IMG/VR virus record: IMGVR_UViG_3300041809_000370
Location: 1 to 35,412 of that record
Direction: 5' to 3' (one strand)
DNA: 35,412 nt
From: a virus
Of the stretch, positions 28,583 through 35,412 are shown in pieces. Every line of letters starts with the position of its first letter. Within the stretch, counting starts at the first letter, position 1. The notes under the pieces were generated by a model. That model searched no databases and was not told where the DNA came from. It worked only from the letters and a program-made list of their open reading frames with translations. The position numbers were made by a program, and so were the translations under genes.

Positions 28583-28607
28583 AGACCTTCCGGATTAGAA
28601 GGTCTGC
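28583..28607 (-). terminator. Hairpin over the capsid gene stop
   Basis: CAGACCTTC (28583-28591) and GAAGGTCTG (28599-28607) form a 9-bp perfect stem; the TAA of the capsid gene lies in the loop. Only a short TT follows on the minus strand, so attenuation or 3'-end stabilisation is more likely than strong termination. Confidence 0.5.
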
Positions 28608-29536
28608 TCCGAGACAGCGGACTCGACGATGAAGCCACGGATGCCGTCGCTGATGTCGCCAGCGGCATAGGTGGCTTTCCAGCCGACCGTTCCGACCTGG
28701 CCGAGCGGGTTGGCGGCGTTGACGTTCGTCGCCGGGCTGACGAACAGCGAGAAGGGCATCGACTCCACGTCCACGTTCAGGAGCGCGTCGGGGCCTCCGG
28801 CGATGGACTGGTAGACGGTGACTCCGTTCGTCTGCGTCTGCTGGATGTTCGAGGAGCTGACGATCCGGAACCCGGCCAGGCGCGTGAGCTCGCCCGTCCA
28901 GATGCCGTCCGACTGGTCCCCGCCCATGGCGCGGCGCTGGACGTCCAAAGTGCCGCCGACCTTGTCGTCGATGTCCAGGTCGTACTGCTGGTCGGGATGG
29001 ATGATCCAGTTGTACAGGTCATCGTCTCCCGGCATGACGTCCTTGGCCTGGAAGATCTTGCGGATGCGCCGGATCTGCTGGGCCGTGATCACGTCTCCCG
29101 CGTCGATCGTGCCCGCCGTCTTGTTGTTGGCGTAGAGCACGGTCCAGGCGCCCAGGATGACGTTCATCGTGACCGTATCCAGGGTTAAAGCGGCGTTATA
29201 GCCGAGCACCTTCGTCGCGACATCCATCATGGAGCTACGGCCAGTGACTTCCAGAAGGTCGGAAATCTTGACGTAGGCGCCCCACTGCTGGAGGGTCGTC
29301 GTGTAGGTGTTCGTGGTGATCGCGATGTCTGCGGGAGCGGTTCCTTCGGTCAGCGCCGTGGTCTGGGCTGCGACCGGGATGGGACGCCAGGTGGAGAGGG
29401 TCTGGCCGCTGTAGCGGTCGATCTCTTCCTGGGTCCCCAGCTTGGCGACGTAGAGCTTCTTCCTCAAGAAGCTTTGCGAGCGCTTCTTGTAGTAGGTCAT
29501 CGCCGCCGCGCTGACTGTTGCGGTTGTCATGGACAT
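28595..29536 (-). CDS. Major capsid protein, N4-gp56 family
   Basis: The 313-residue protein fits the N4-gp56 group of HK97-fold capsid proteins: N-terminal AAMTYYKKRSQSFLRKKLYV, the conserved RPIPVAAQTTALTEGTAP, QWGAYVKISDLLEVTG, ALTLDTVTMNVILG, and later PDQQYDLDI and IWTGELTRLAGFRIV. It assembles the capsid with the scaffold encoded upstream. ATG 29536 (or 29530) follows an AGAGG that lies in a small hairpin. Length is normal for the group. Confidence 0.8.
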   Translation of the reverse strand: MSMTTATVSAAAMTYYKKRSQSFLRKKLYVAKLGTQEEIDRYSGQTLSTWRPIPVAAQTTALTEGTAPADIAITTNTYTTTLQQWGAYVKISDLLEVTGRSSMMDVATKVLGYNAALTLDTVTMNVILGAWTVLYANNKTAGTIDAGDVITAQQIRRIRKIFQAKDVMPGDDDLYNWIIHPDQQYDLDIDDKVGGTLDVQRRAMGGDQSDGIWTGELTRLAGFRIVSSSNIQQTQTNGVTVYQSIAGGPDALLNVDVESMPFSLFVSPATNVNAANPLGQVGTVGWKATYAAGDISDGIRGFIVESAVSEQTF

Positions 29537-29540
29537 GACT

Positions 29541-29561
29541 GGGGCCTCTGAGGGTGGCCCC
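29541..29561 (-). promoter_or_regulatory. Hairpin at the capsid ribosome site
   Basis: GGGGCC (29541-29546) and GGCCCC (29556-29561) pair around a 9-nt loop; the AGAGG ribosome site of the capsid gene falls at the edge of the 3' arm. It could tune translation or stabilise the 5' end after processing. Confidence 0.4.
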
Positions 29562-29577
29562 GAGCCTACTTACCCAA

Positions 29578-30546
29578 TTATCTGCGCTGGTTCACTTGGC
29601 GGGAGAGCGACTTCTCGATGACGTCCATCGGAAGCTTTTCCCGTTCCTCTTCGGACATGGAGTTGATCTCGGCCTCGGTCAGCTTCTTCTCGCCGCCCGG
29701 AGCGACTGCCCCGCTTGCCTTGAAGCTGCGACCACCCTTGCCGGACTCCTGAGCCTGCTTTGCCGCGACCTCAGCCCCTTTGGCCTGGACGGTCTTGGAG
29801 CGCTCTTGGAGAGCTCGCAGGATCAGCTCATGTGGGTCCCAGCTCTTGACGATCCGGTCCAGGCGGGCTGTGGCGGCCGCGTCCCCTGCTTGCGAGGCGG
29901 TCATATCGTCTTCCATCAGCTTCTTCATGATCGGATCGACTTCTTTCGTGTCGATCCCCATGTCGGTTACCTGCTTCCGGATCCCGTCGCGGAACGAGAC
30001 CAACTGGCTTTCGGCCTGCTGCTTCTGGAGGAACTGGATGATTGGGCCATATTGCGCCTCGACCATCGTGCTCAGTTCCTTCCCCATGAACTCTTTGAGG
30101 AACTTTTCCGCCTCCGTGCGCTGCGCCTCTTGGGCCTGCTGCTCGGGGGTCAATGGGGTGGCTGGCGCGGCTGGCTTGGCTTCGAGCTGCTTCTGCACCC
30201 GGTCGAGCTGGGCGCGGAGCGCTGCGTAGCTTCTGTTCTCTCGCGTCAGTTGGGACAGAGTGTTCTCAAGAGCCGCGTACTTGGCCTGGAGCTGTTTGAG
30301 GGAGTCTGCTGCGCTCGGCTCTGTTACCGCCGGGGCTCCTCCCTTCCCTGCATCCACTCCTGCCGTTCCTTCAGCGCTTGCGCCCGTCTTCCCTGCTTCC
30401 ACGCCTCCTGCACCTTTGTCCGCCGAAGCCGCTTGGTCTCCCTTGGGTGCGCTGCCTTGCATCGGCAGGTCTTTCCCAAGTTCCTCCATCGACATATCTT
30501 TGAACTCTTCTGTGCCGGGCATGTCTGAGCTGAGTTCTTCGGGCAT
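29578..30546 (-). CDS. Scaffolding protein
   Basis: The 322-residue protein directly precedes the capsid gene. It is highly charged and helical: Gly/Ala-rich N-terminus, a coiled coil around 85-115 (LQAKYAALENTLSQLTRENR, LDRVQKQLEAKP), a helical middle, and a Lys/Glu-rich C-terminus (LTEAEINSMSEEEREKL, ending NQRR). Acidic-helical with a basic C-terminal end is the usual scaffold pattern, the basic end contacting the capsid. ATG 30546 has GGAGGAC upstream. Confidence 0.7.
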   Translation of the reverse strand: MPEELSSDMPGTEEFKDMSMEELGKDLPMQGSAPKGDQAASADKGAGGVEAGKTGASAEGTAGVDAGKGGAPAVTEPSAADSLKQLQAKYAALENTLSQLTRENRSYAALRAQLDRVQKQLEAKPAAPATPLTPEQQAQEAQRTEAEKFLKEFMGKELSTMVEAQYGPIIQFLQKQQAESQLVSFRDGIRKQVTDMGIDTKEVDPIMKKLMEDDMTASQAGDAAATARLDRIVKSWDPHELILRALQERSKTVQAKGAEVAAKQAQESGKGGRSFKASGAVAPGGEKKLTEAEINSMSEEEREKLPMDVIEKSLSRQVNQRR

Positions 30547-30594
30547 TTGTCCTCCGCATTGGGATAGACCCCTTACAGGGCGGTCCCTAGCCTA

Positions 30595-31032
30595 TCAAAT
30601 TTCGTCTTGACCTGGGGTGGGCCGGATGGCGGCCCCTGGTCCGTTCTGAGTGGATTCTTCACCCTTGACAGAGATCTTGTCAAGAAGATCTTTTGCTTGG
30701 TGCGCCCGTTCCCGGAGCTTGATATAGATCTGGACCGCTTCCTCCAAGGCCAGGAGCATAACCTTCGCTTGGATAAAGGCCTCTTCCGACTCCGGTGCGC
30801 GGTTAAGAAGCAGGTTGTCGATGGCGTCCTCGAGCACTTCGCGCTGGTTCTTGGCCCGCTTATGCAGCTCCAGGATGAAGGTCTCCCAAGCAGGCAGCAG
30901 GGCCATATCGCGGACCGCATTGTAGGCCGCCATGGCGTTGACGCACTCCTCGATCCCCCTCTCGCGCTGTTTCTTTGCGGAATCCAAAAGTCCAAGCGGG
31001 TCGGCCTGTGAAATCTCTGGCTCTAAATCCAT
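30595..31032 (-). CDS. Helical protein between portal and scaffold
   Basis: The 145-residue protein is all-helical and charged (AAYNAVRDMALLPAWETFIL, RAKNQREVLEDAIDNLLL, LEEAVQIYIKLRERAHQ). ATG 31032 follows AAGGAGGGGGA, an excellent ribosome site, so it is probably made in quantity. Small helical proteins at this position are often head-assembly factors; no family recognised. Confidence 0.65.
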   Translation of the reverse strand: MDLEPEISQADPLGLLDSAKKQRERGIEECVNAMAAYNAVRDMALLPAWETFILELHKRAKNQREVLEDAIDNLLLNRAPESEEAFIQAKVMLLALEEAVQIYIKLRERAHQAKDLLDKISVKGEESTQNGPGAAIRPTPGQDEI

Positions 31033-31041
31033 TCCCCCTCC

Positions 31042-33078
31042 TTATGCCCCTGTTGGCGTTCCTGGAACAAATCCTGGCTGCGGCGCGATCGGCGGCCCTG
31101 CGGGAGCTGGAGCGCCTGCTGGTGCTCCCGGTGCCCCTGGAGGCAGACCTGCCCCGGTTCCTGGCTGCGCGACGGGGTGCATCGAGAAGTAGCTGCGCCC
31201 GTTGCGGACCCCGGCCTTCGGCAGGATCTCCTTGAGGATGAAATCCATGACGTCGAAGTGCCACATATTGCCCTTGCCGTCGATCATGGCCTGTGGGTTC
31301 GTCACCTGGAGCTGGCCGAGCTGCTGCGCGATCTGCATCTGGCTTTGGAGCTGGGCTCGGGAATCATTCAGGGCCGCCGAAGTGACAGGGACGAAGAAGT
31401 AGTCGTTGACCAGATCCTCGCGGGTGATCTCGCGTGGCGCGCCGTCCAAGGTGCTCTCGCGGACCACCAGGTCCCCATCCTTCGCCCACTTGCGGATCGA
31501 CCACCAAAAGAGGTTCGCCATCCCCGCGAAGAACTCATAGCTGAACATGTCGACGAAGAGCTGGAAGCGCGTCCCGTTGTTGGCGTTCGTGATGGCCGCC
31601 GCCGTGGCTGTGGCATTCGCCAGCTCCGCGTCGGGGACGCCCTGGGCCTGCTCGTTGGCTGCGACTGTCTCCTGCGCCTGCTGGATGACCCACTGGCGCT
31701 CTGCCGAGACAGCCTTGATCTGGTTGCCGTCGATTGGGTTGGACTTCACCTTTTCCGGATCGGTGACGGCGATGATCGAAAGCTCGTCTTGGAAGAGCCT
31801 CAGCGTATCGAGCCCGGCTGCGCGCGAGACGAATGTGGGGTTGCGGGCCACCTTCTTGATCAGCTTGCCGACGGATTCGTGCAGGTTGTTCGCGTCGACC
31901 TGGAGGCCCATGATCGGGAAGAGGACCGAGTTTCCCAGCAGCTCGCGAGGCATCAAGGACTGGCGGCAGGAGAAGAACGGATGGTGCGGACCGCCTCCGC
32001 TCTCGTCTGTCCATGGGTTCGGCTCGCACTTCACCAGCGTCTTGTCGTTGACGATCATGAAGTGCAAAGAGACCTTCTCCCACTTCTTGGTCCCATCGGC
32101 TTGCGGGGCGTGGTAGGGAATCCAGCCGAACCACTCGTCGAGAAGTCGGACGCTTTCGTCCTGGGTGCCTTCCGAAGGGCCGACCGAACCTGGGCCGAGG
32201 AGCTGCTTGCGCTTCAAGTCTGGGTTCTGCTGCTCGAGCTTGGTGCTCTCCGCGATCTTCTCGATCTCGTTGACATCCTGGATGTCGCCCTTCTCCTCCA
32301 TTAGCAGCAGATCCGTGGTCGTCGGGAACTGGCGATGGGCGACGAACTCCGAGTTTTGGATCCTGAAGCTCTCGCGATCGTCCCAGATCAAGTTCTGCAT
32401 CGGGACGCCTTCCCAGGTCGGCCCGTGGACCTTCTTAATCATCCGGACCTCGCCGATCACAGCGCCTGGAACGTCGCCGCCGATCGGATCCTTGAGCATA
32501 ACCGGGGGAGGGATCGTCTCGAGCTCGCGCTCCTCCCAGGAGACGCGACCGAAGGCGGTCCCCTCGATCTTGAGGCCCTTCATGAAGTCGAAGGCCTTCT
32601 CCCCTGTGCGAGCCTGGGAGAAGAGCAGCTCCTGGTTCATCAGGTCCTCGATCGTCGTCTTGTTCTCATTGTCGAACTGCTGGCTGCGCGGCTGCGCGTC
32701 GACGACCTTCGCTCGGGAAAAAGCGGCCTGATAGCTCTTGGCCGTGTCGGTTTCGATGATGGAGTTGGAAAGAGGGATGTGGCTCGGGCTCGCCTGCCCC
32801 GCCATCATCTTGCCCGTATAGGCCTTCCAGGCGTTCATGACCTTCTCCGCCTGGCCGTTTGAGTCCCCGAACCAACGCTGGTGGCGCTTCTTCTTCTTGA
32901 AGGCCCATTCCATCAGCGCGTCCTTTGTCAGGCCTTCTGGCAGCATGACCGGGAAGGGCTTGTCACCCATCGGCCGCTTCTCATCGTGGGGCGCCTGCGG
33001 ATCGTTGTCGAAGCCGCTCGGATCCGGATCCGGTGGATCCGAGGAGCTGAAGGTCTGGGACTCGCCGCTGGGGATCAT
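31042..33078 (-). CDS. Portal protein
   Basis: The 678-residue protein has podoviral portal features: N-terminal helices (KKKKRHQRWFGDSNGQAEKV, SNSIIETDTAKSYQAAFS), the wing/stem region (AFDFMKGLKIEGTAFGRVSWE), VPMQNLIWDDRESFRIQNSE, LLGNSVLFPIMGLQVDANNL, and a C-terminal helical barrel (LQSQMQIAQQLGQLQVTNPQ). The tail is Pro/Gly/Ala low complexity. Length fits P22-like portals. It follows GroES by 9 bp with a GAGGG ribosome site, in the usual terminase-portal order. Confidence 0.75.
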   Translation of the reverse strand: MIPSGESQTFSSSDPPDPDPSGFDNDPQAPHDEKRPMGDKPFPVMLPEGLTKDALMEWAFKKKKRHQRWFGDSNGQAEKVMNAWKAYTGKMMAGQASPSHIPLSNSIIETDTAKSYQAAFSRAKVVDAQPRSQQFDNENKTTIEDLMNQELLFSQARTGEKAFDFMKGLKIEGTAFGRVSWEERELETIPPPVMLKDPIGGDVPGAVIGEVRMIKKVHGPTWEGVPMQNLIWDDRESFRIQNSEFVAHRQFPTTTDLLLMEEKGDIQDVNEIEKIAESTKLEQQNPDLKRKQLLGPGSVGPSEGTQDESVRLLDEWFGWIPYHAPQADGTKKWEKVSLHFMIVNDKTLVKCEPNPWTDESGGGPHHPFFSCRQSLMPRELLGNSVLFPIMGLQVDANNLHESVGKLIKKVARNPTFVSRAAGLDTLRLFQDELSIIAVTDPEKVKSNPIDGNQIKAVSAERQWVIQQAQETVAANEQAQGVPDAELANATATAAAITNANNGTRFQLFVDMFSYEFFAGMANLFWWSIRKWAKDGDLVVRESTLDGAPREITREDLVNDYFFVPVTSAALNDSRAQLQSQMQIAQQLGQLQVTNPQAMIDGKGNMWHFDVMDFILKEILPKAGVRNGRSYFSMHPVAQPGTGAGLPPGAPGAPAGAPAPAGPPIAPQPGFVPGTPTGA

Positions 33079-33087
33079 CTGGCCCTC

Positions 33088-33402
33088 TTACTTGAAGGTG
33101 ACGAGGATATCGTCGTGGCTGATGACGATGTAGCTGGTCTCGCCGAGACGGAAGTCGTTCCCGGCGTACTTGCTGAAGAGCACCTTCTGGCCCGGCTTCA
33201 GATTGATCGGCCGAAGCTTGCCATCGACGATGCGCCCCTCCCCCACCGCGACGACGGTGCCACGGTTCGGCTTATCCTGCGCCGTCTCCGGAACCACCAG
33301 CGTCAGCGTGCCATGCTTCATCTCTTTGTCTTCAGGGATCGGAATGACCAAAATGTGGTCGCCGATCGGCTGGATCTCGCTCTTCACCTTGGCTTCAGTC
33401 AC
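33088..33402 (-). CDS. GroES-like co-chaperonin
   Basis: The 104-residue protein matches Cpn10 along its length: IQPIGDHILVIPIPEDKE, a mobile-loop region MKHGTLTLVVPETA with a hydrophobic stretch where GroES has Ile-Val-Leu, NRGTVVAVGEGRI, LKPGQKVLFSKYAG and YIVISHDDILV. GroES caps GroEL and drives folding, and phages that need altered caps (T4 gp31 type) encode their own. It sits between terminase and portal with a GTG start at 33402, eight bases inside the terminase end. No GroEL gene is present in the window, so it would work with host GroEL. Confidence 0.85.
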   Translation of the reverse strand: MTEAKVKSEIQPIGDHILVIPIPEDKEMKHGTLTLVVPETAQDKPNRGTVVAVGEGRIVDGKLRPINLKPGQKVLFSKYAGNDFRLGETSYIVISHDDILVTFK

Positions 33403-34831
33403 GGCCGTCCCCCAGGAAGTATTTATCCAGGATCATGTTGTCAAACTCGTTTTTGTTCTTCCGCTGCATGGGCTTCGGCGTCGAGACCGTCTCCAAAACT
33501 CCCATGACAAGATACCGCAGCGCGTCGGGCGGGTCATCATCTTTCTTAATCGGCCGATCTGTGTTGTCCATGTTGCGGTTCGGAGGCTGCCAGGCGTAGA
33601 GCTTCATCGTGCGGACGAGCTGCGGGCAGAGGTCTCGGAAGATGAAGAGCTTCGGCTTGACCTTCCGCTCTGGGTCGAAGTGCAGGCGCTCGGCGACCTT
33701 GTTGATCCCGGCCGCGACGGAGTTGTTGGCAGGGGTGCCGTAGACCTTGTTCTCCGCGAACTCCCCCATCACCGTCCGCTCGACGACCCCGTGGTGCTGG
33801 TTGGTGGATGGATCGAAAAAGGCGCAGAGTCCGCCGTCATCCGCCCGCTGGACCGCCGAGTGCTTCTTGCTCTTCTGGTGCATATACTCCGCAACTTCGG
33901 AGACTAGCTTGCCCACGCAGTAAATCTCGTCGTAAATGTAGAGCTCCCCCTTCTCGTTGATCGCCCCCCAGAGAACGCAGCAGGGATGGTTGAAGCCCCA
34001 ATCCAAAGCGACAAAGCGGGGCCAGTGGGAGGGGATCCTGAAGGGCTCGACGCAATGAACCGTCTCGTCGAACTCCTGGTAGACGGCGCCGCCCCTGATG
34101 TCCCAGGAGCCGTTGAGGAATCGCTCGACCCATGCCTTTGGGTGGGTACGAAGTAGCTCCTCGATGAAGCCCGGCGGCAGGTTCTTCCGGTTGTGCTCTA
34201 CCGTCGTCTGGAAGTGGAGCCACTCTTTGGCCTCCTTATCAAAGAGAAACTCCTTCAGCCAGCCAGGGTCCGGGTTCGCCGCGATCGACTCGAAGGTCTG
34301 CGGGTAATAGCCCATCCGCGTCTTGAACTCTTCCCGGCGCTTTTGGTTCCACCAGCTTAGGCGGGAGCGGACGTGGTCGAAGACCTCCGGGTCCACCTCC
34401 TCGAGCTGATCCAAGAAGTACTCCGAGATCTCAAGCCCGAGCTGCTTGCCGATCTTGTCGACGGGTCGGAAGTGGATCGCGGAGGGAAGCCACTTGGTCC
34501 GCAGGTAGATCGAGTGTCCGCCAGCGCTGCCGTCGCTCCTGATGACCAGCGGCCCAGGCTCGAGCGCATTGCCCCCGTTGCGGGTCGCGATCAGCCCCAG
34601 GACTTCCTTCATCGTCGTCGCCTTCAAGTCCGTGAAGTACTTGCGGCCGACCAGGATATTCGAGCCGGGCATGATGTCGGCGTGGTAGAGGATTCGCGCC
34701 GCGCCCCCGAGCGTCTTTCCCGAGCGAATGGCTCCGGTATAGGCCGTCTTGCGCTTCACCGAGAAGACGAACTCCTCCTGCATCGGATTGTTCTCGAAGC
34801 TCAGGATCGTCGGGTCCGCTACCTCGGTCAT
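33395..34831 (-). CDS. Terminase large subunit
   Basis: In the 478-residue protein the ATPase domain has Walker A GAIRSGKT (residues 33-40) and a Walker-B-like stretch (LGLEISEYFLDQLEEVDP). The nuclease domain has Asp277 in VALDWGFNHPCCVLW, a middle acidic region, and DDDPPDALRY near 431-440. It translocates and cuts DNA during packaging. The ATG overlaps the upstream stop (ATGA) with AAGAAGAG nearby. Head order terminase-GroES-portal is otherwise standard. The small terminase subunit may lie outside the window to the right. Confidence 0.85.
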   Translation of the reverse strand: MTEVADPTILSFENNPMQEEFVFSVKRKTAYTGAIRSGKTLGGAARILYHADIMPGSNILVGRKYFTDLKATTMKEVLGLIATRNGGNALEPGPLVIRSDGSAGGHSIYLRTKWLPSAIHFRPVDKIGKQLGLEISEYFLDQLEEVDPEVFDHVRSRLSWWNQKRREEFKTRMGYYPQTFESIAANPDPGWLKEFLFDKEAKEWLHFQTTVEHNRKNLPPGFIEELLRTHPKAWVERFLNGSWDIRGGAVYQEFDETVHCVEPFRIPSHWPRFVALDWGFNHPCCVLWGAINEKGELYIYDEIYCVGKLVSEVAEYMHQKSKKHSAVQRADDGGLCAFFDPSTNQHHGVVERTVMGEFAENKVYGTPANNSVAAGINKVAERLHFDPERKVKPKLFIFRDLCPQLVRTMKLYAWQPPNRNMDNTDRPIKKDDDPPDALRYLVMGVLETVSTPKPMQRKNKNEFDNMILDKYFLGDGRD

Positions 34832-35103
34832 CGGAACTCTTCTTTGAAGCCCGAGCCCTTGCAGCTCTGGCAGATCTTCATCCGAAGGGCAGTATCAGCC
34901 TCCACAACCCCTTTGCCTCGACAATCCTCGCAAGCGGCATTGGAATCAAACCACATCTCGATCTGCTGAAGCGTCGGGTACTCCGGGAAGCAGCAGACGC
35001 CCTTGGGGTTCCAAGTCGCCCCGATGAAGTGGTCCGGAGGTAGTTCGTGGGCCTGCGTCCAGGCGTCCAGCTTCTGGTTGAGGTTGCGGATTGTTGGGAA
35101 CAC
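34828..35103 (-). CDS. Small protein with DnaJ-type Cys motifs
   Basis: The 91-residue protein starts at GTG 35103, directly after the upstream TAA. The C-terminal part has CEDCRGKG and CQSCKGSG, two CxxCxGxG motifs as in the DnaJ zinc domain, so it probably binds one zinc. The N-terminal half (TQAHELPPDHFIGATWNPK, YPTLQQIEMWFDSNA) is unknown. No clear Shine-Dalgarno; it is presumably translated by coupling. It precedes the terminase. Confidence 0.65.
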   Translation of the reverse strand: MFPTIRNLNQKLDAWTQAHELPPDHFIGATWNPKGVCCFPEYPTLQQIEMWFDSNAACEDCRGKGVVEADTALRMKICQSCKGSGFKEEFR

Positions 35104-35412
35104 TTACATAACCGTGATCGCCCAGCCGCCAGGCTCGAAGCCTCCGACGGGCGCGTTGTCGTCCCCGTTGTCCATGGTGTTGCTGTTGACGACGGCTCCG
35201 GGCGGAACTAACGACATCGCGAGCTTGGTAAAGGGCGCCTTCAGCTCCTTGAGCGCCTTCTCCAAGTCCAGGCCCTGGCCCATCACCTGCGCCTTGCGCG
35301 GAAGATAGATCGTTGTCTGTCCCGCCTTCATCCGGTCGAAGACCATCTGGGCCGACTTCCGGACACCCTCATTGGGGTCGCGGCGGTAGCGTTCGGTGAG
35401 CTGCGCGTCGAG
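35104..35412 (-). CDS. Partial phage protein running off the right edge
   Basis: The frame is open from the edge to TAA 35104. Visible residues include LDAQLTERYRRDPNEGVRKS, then MVFDRMKAGQTTIYLPRKAQ, a helix (LEKALKELKAPFTKLAM) and a Gly/Asn/Asp-rich end (DNGDDNAPVGGF). The start lies to the right of the window, because good coding continues to the edge; ATG 35346 is only an internal Met. No family recognised. Confidence 0.55.
   Translation of the reverse strand, partial: LDAQLTERYRRDPNEGVRKSAQMVFDRMKAGQTTIYLPRKAQVMGQGLDLEKALKELKAPFTKLAMSLVPPGAVVNSNTMDNGDDNAPVGGFEPGGWAITVM

Noticed and set aside
29554-32304. Long plus-strand frames opposite scaffold and portal
   Set aside because: Antisense shadows of genes with clear family matches.
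33005-33055. Clustered GGATCC-like repeats at the portal N-terminus
   Set aside because: They encode an Asp/Pro/Ser-rich disordered start (DPPDPDPSGFD) and look like codon repetition only.
1-35412. CRISPR array or tRNA genes
   Set aside because: No regularly spaced direct repeats of suitable length and no convincing T-loop plus acceptor stem pairs were seen by eye; a tRNAscan run would be the decisive check.

Overview
The window looks like one contiguous piece of a tailed-phage (Caudoviricetes) genome, or of a prophage or phage contig, of moderately high GC by eye. Nearly every gene lies on the minus strand, packed with ATGA/GTGA/TGATG overlaps and with good GGAGG-type ribosome sites, and the set includes terminase, portal, scaffold, capsid and endolysin genes. 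The structural set (large portal, N4-gp56-like major capsid protein, head-tail adaptor, large beta-rich nozzle/stabilisation protein, several Ala/Gly/Gln-rich ejection proteins, and no tape measure, tail tube or sheath) points to a short-tailed, podovirus-like virion. The host cannot be named from this sequence; signal peptides and a possible outer-membrane-like domain make a diderm bacterium plausible, but that is inference.

Read in the direction of transcription (right to left), the right part holds packaging and head genes: a partial gene, a zinc-ribbon protein, the large terminase, a GroES co-chaperonin, portal, a coiled-coil protein, scaffold, major capsid protein and small head-associated proteins (35412-27421). 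A cluster of three proteins with Sec-type signal peptides follows; two carry Thr-Pro repeat linkers, and the largest carries a glycine-rich region and an alpha-galactosidase (GH27)-like domain (27509-22984). Then come adaptor, nozzle, a GNAT-like small protein and four ejection-type proteins (22975-14324), a fourth signal-peptide/Thr-Pro protein, and a lysis block with a one-TM protein, a GH108 endolysin, a membrane/beta-rich fusion and a permuted NlpC/P60-like protein (14088-10414). The only plausible plus-strand gene is a small membrane protein at 14150-14338 with its own promoter and an apparently leaderless start.

Between 10413 and 9734 lies about 680 bp without a convincing gene. It has an AT-rich stretch with two TATAAT boxes, then a hairpin-rich segment ending in a textbook terminator. 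To its left is the early/replication block: small proteins, a DUF932-type protein, two tandem SpoVG-like proteins (one ending in an SSB-type DDIPF tail), a tiny membrane protein, a RecT-like annealing protein, a zinc-motif protein, a Cas4/RecB-like nuclease fused to a coiled-coil phage domain, and a DnaD/O-like initiator. The initiator gene has a promoter, a long structured leader and, inside the coding sequence, four regularly spaced repeats next to AT-rich DNA, which resemble a lambda-O-type origin. The far left holds small accessory genes, one interrupted by an in-frame amber codon, and a short RtcB C-terminal fragment.

The genes read as a coherent phage programme: initiation and annealing-based replication on the left, assembly, secretion-linked adhesins and lysis on the right. 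The least ordinary elements are the intragenic iterons, the noncoding structured element, the parS-like palindrome inside an ejection-protein gene, the SpoVG pair with an SSB tail, and the exported GH27-like protein.
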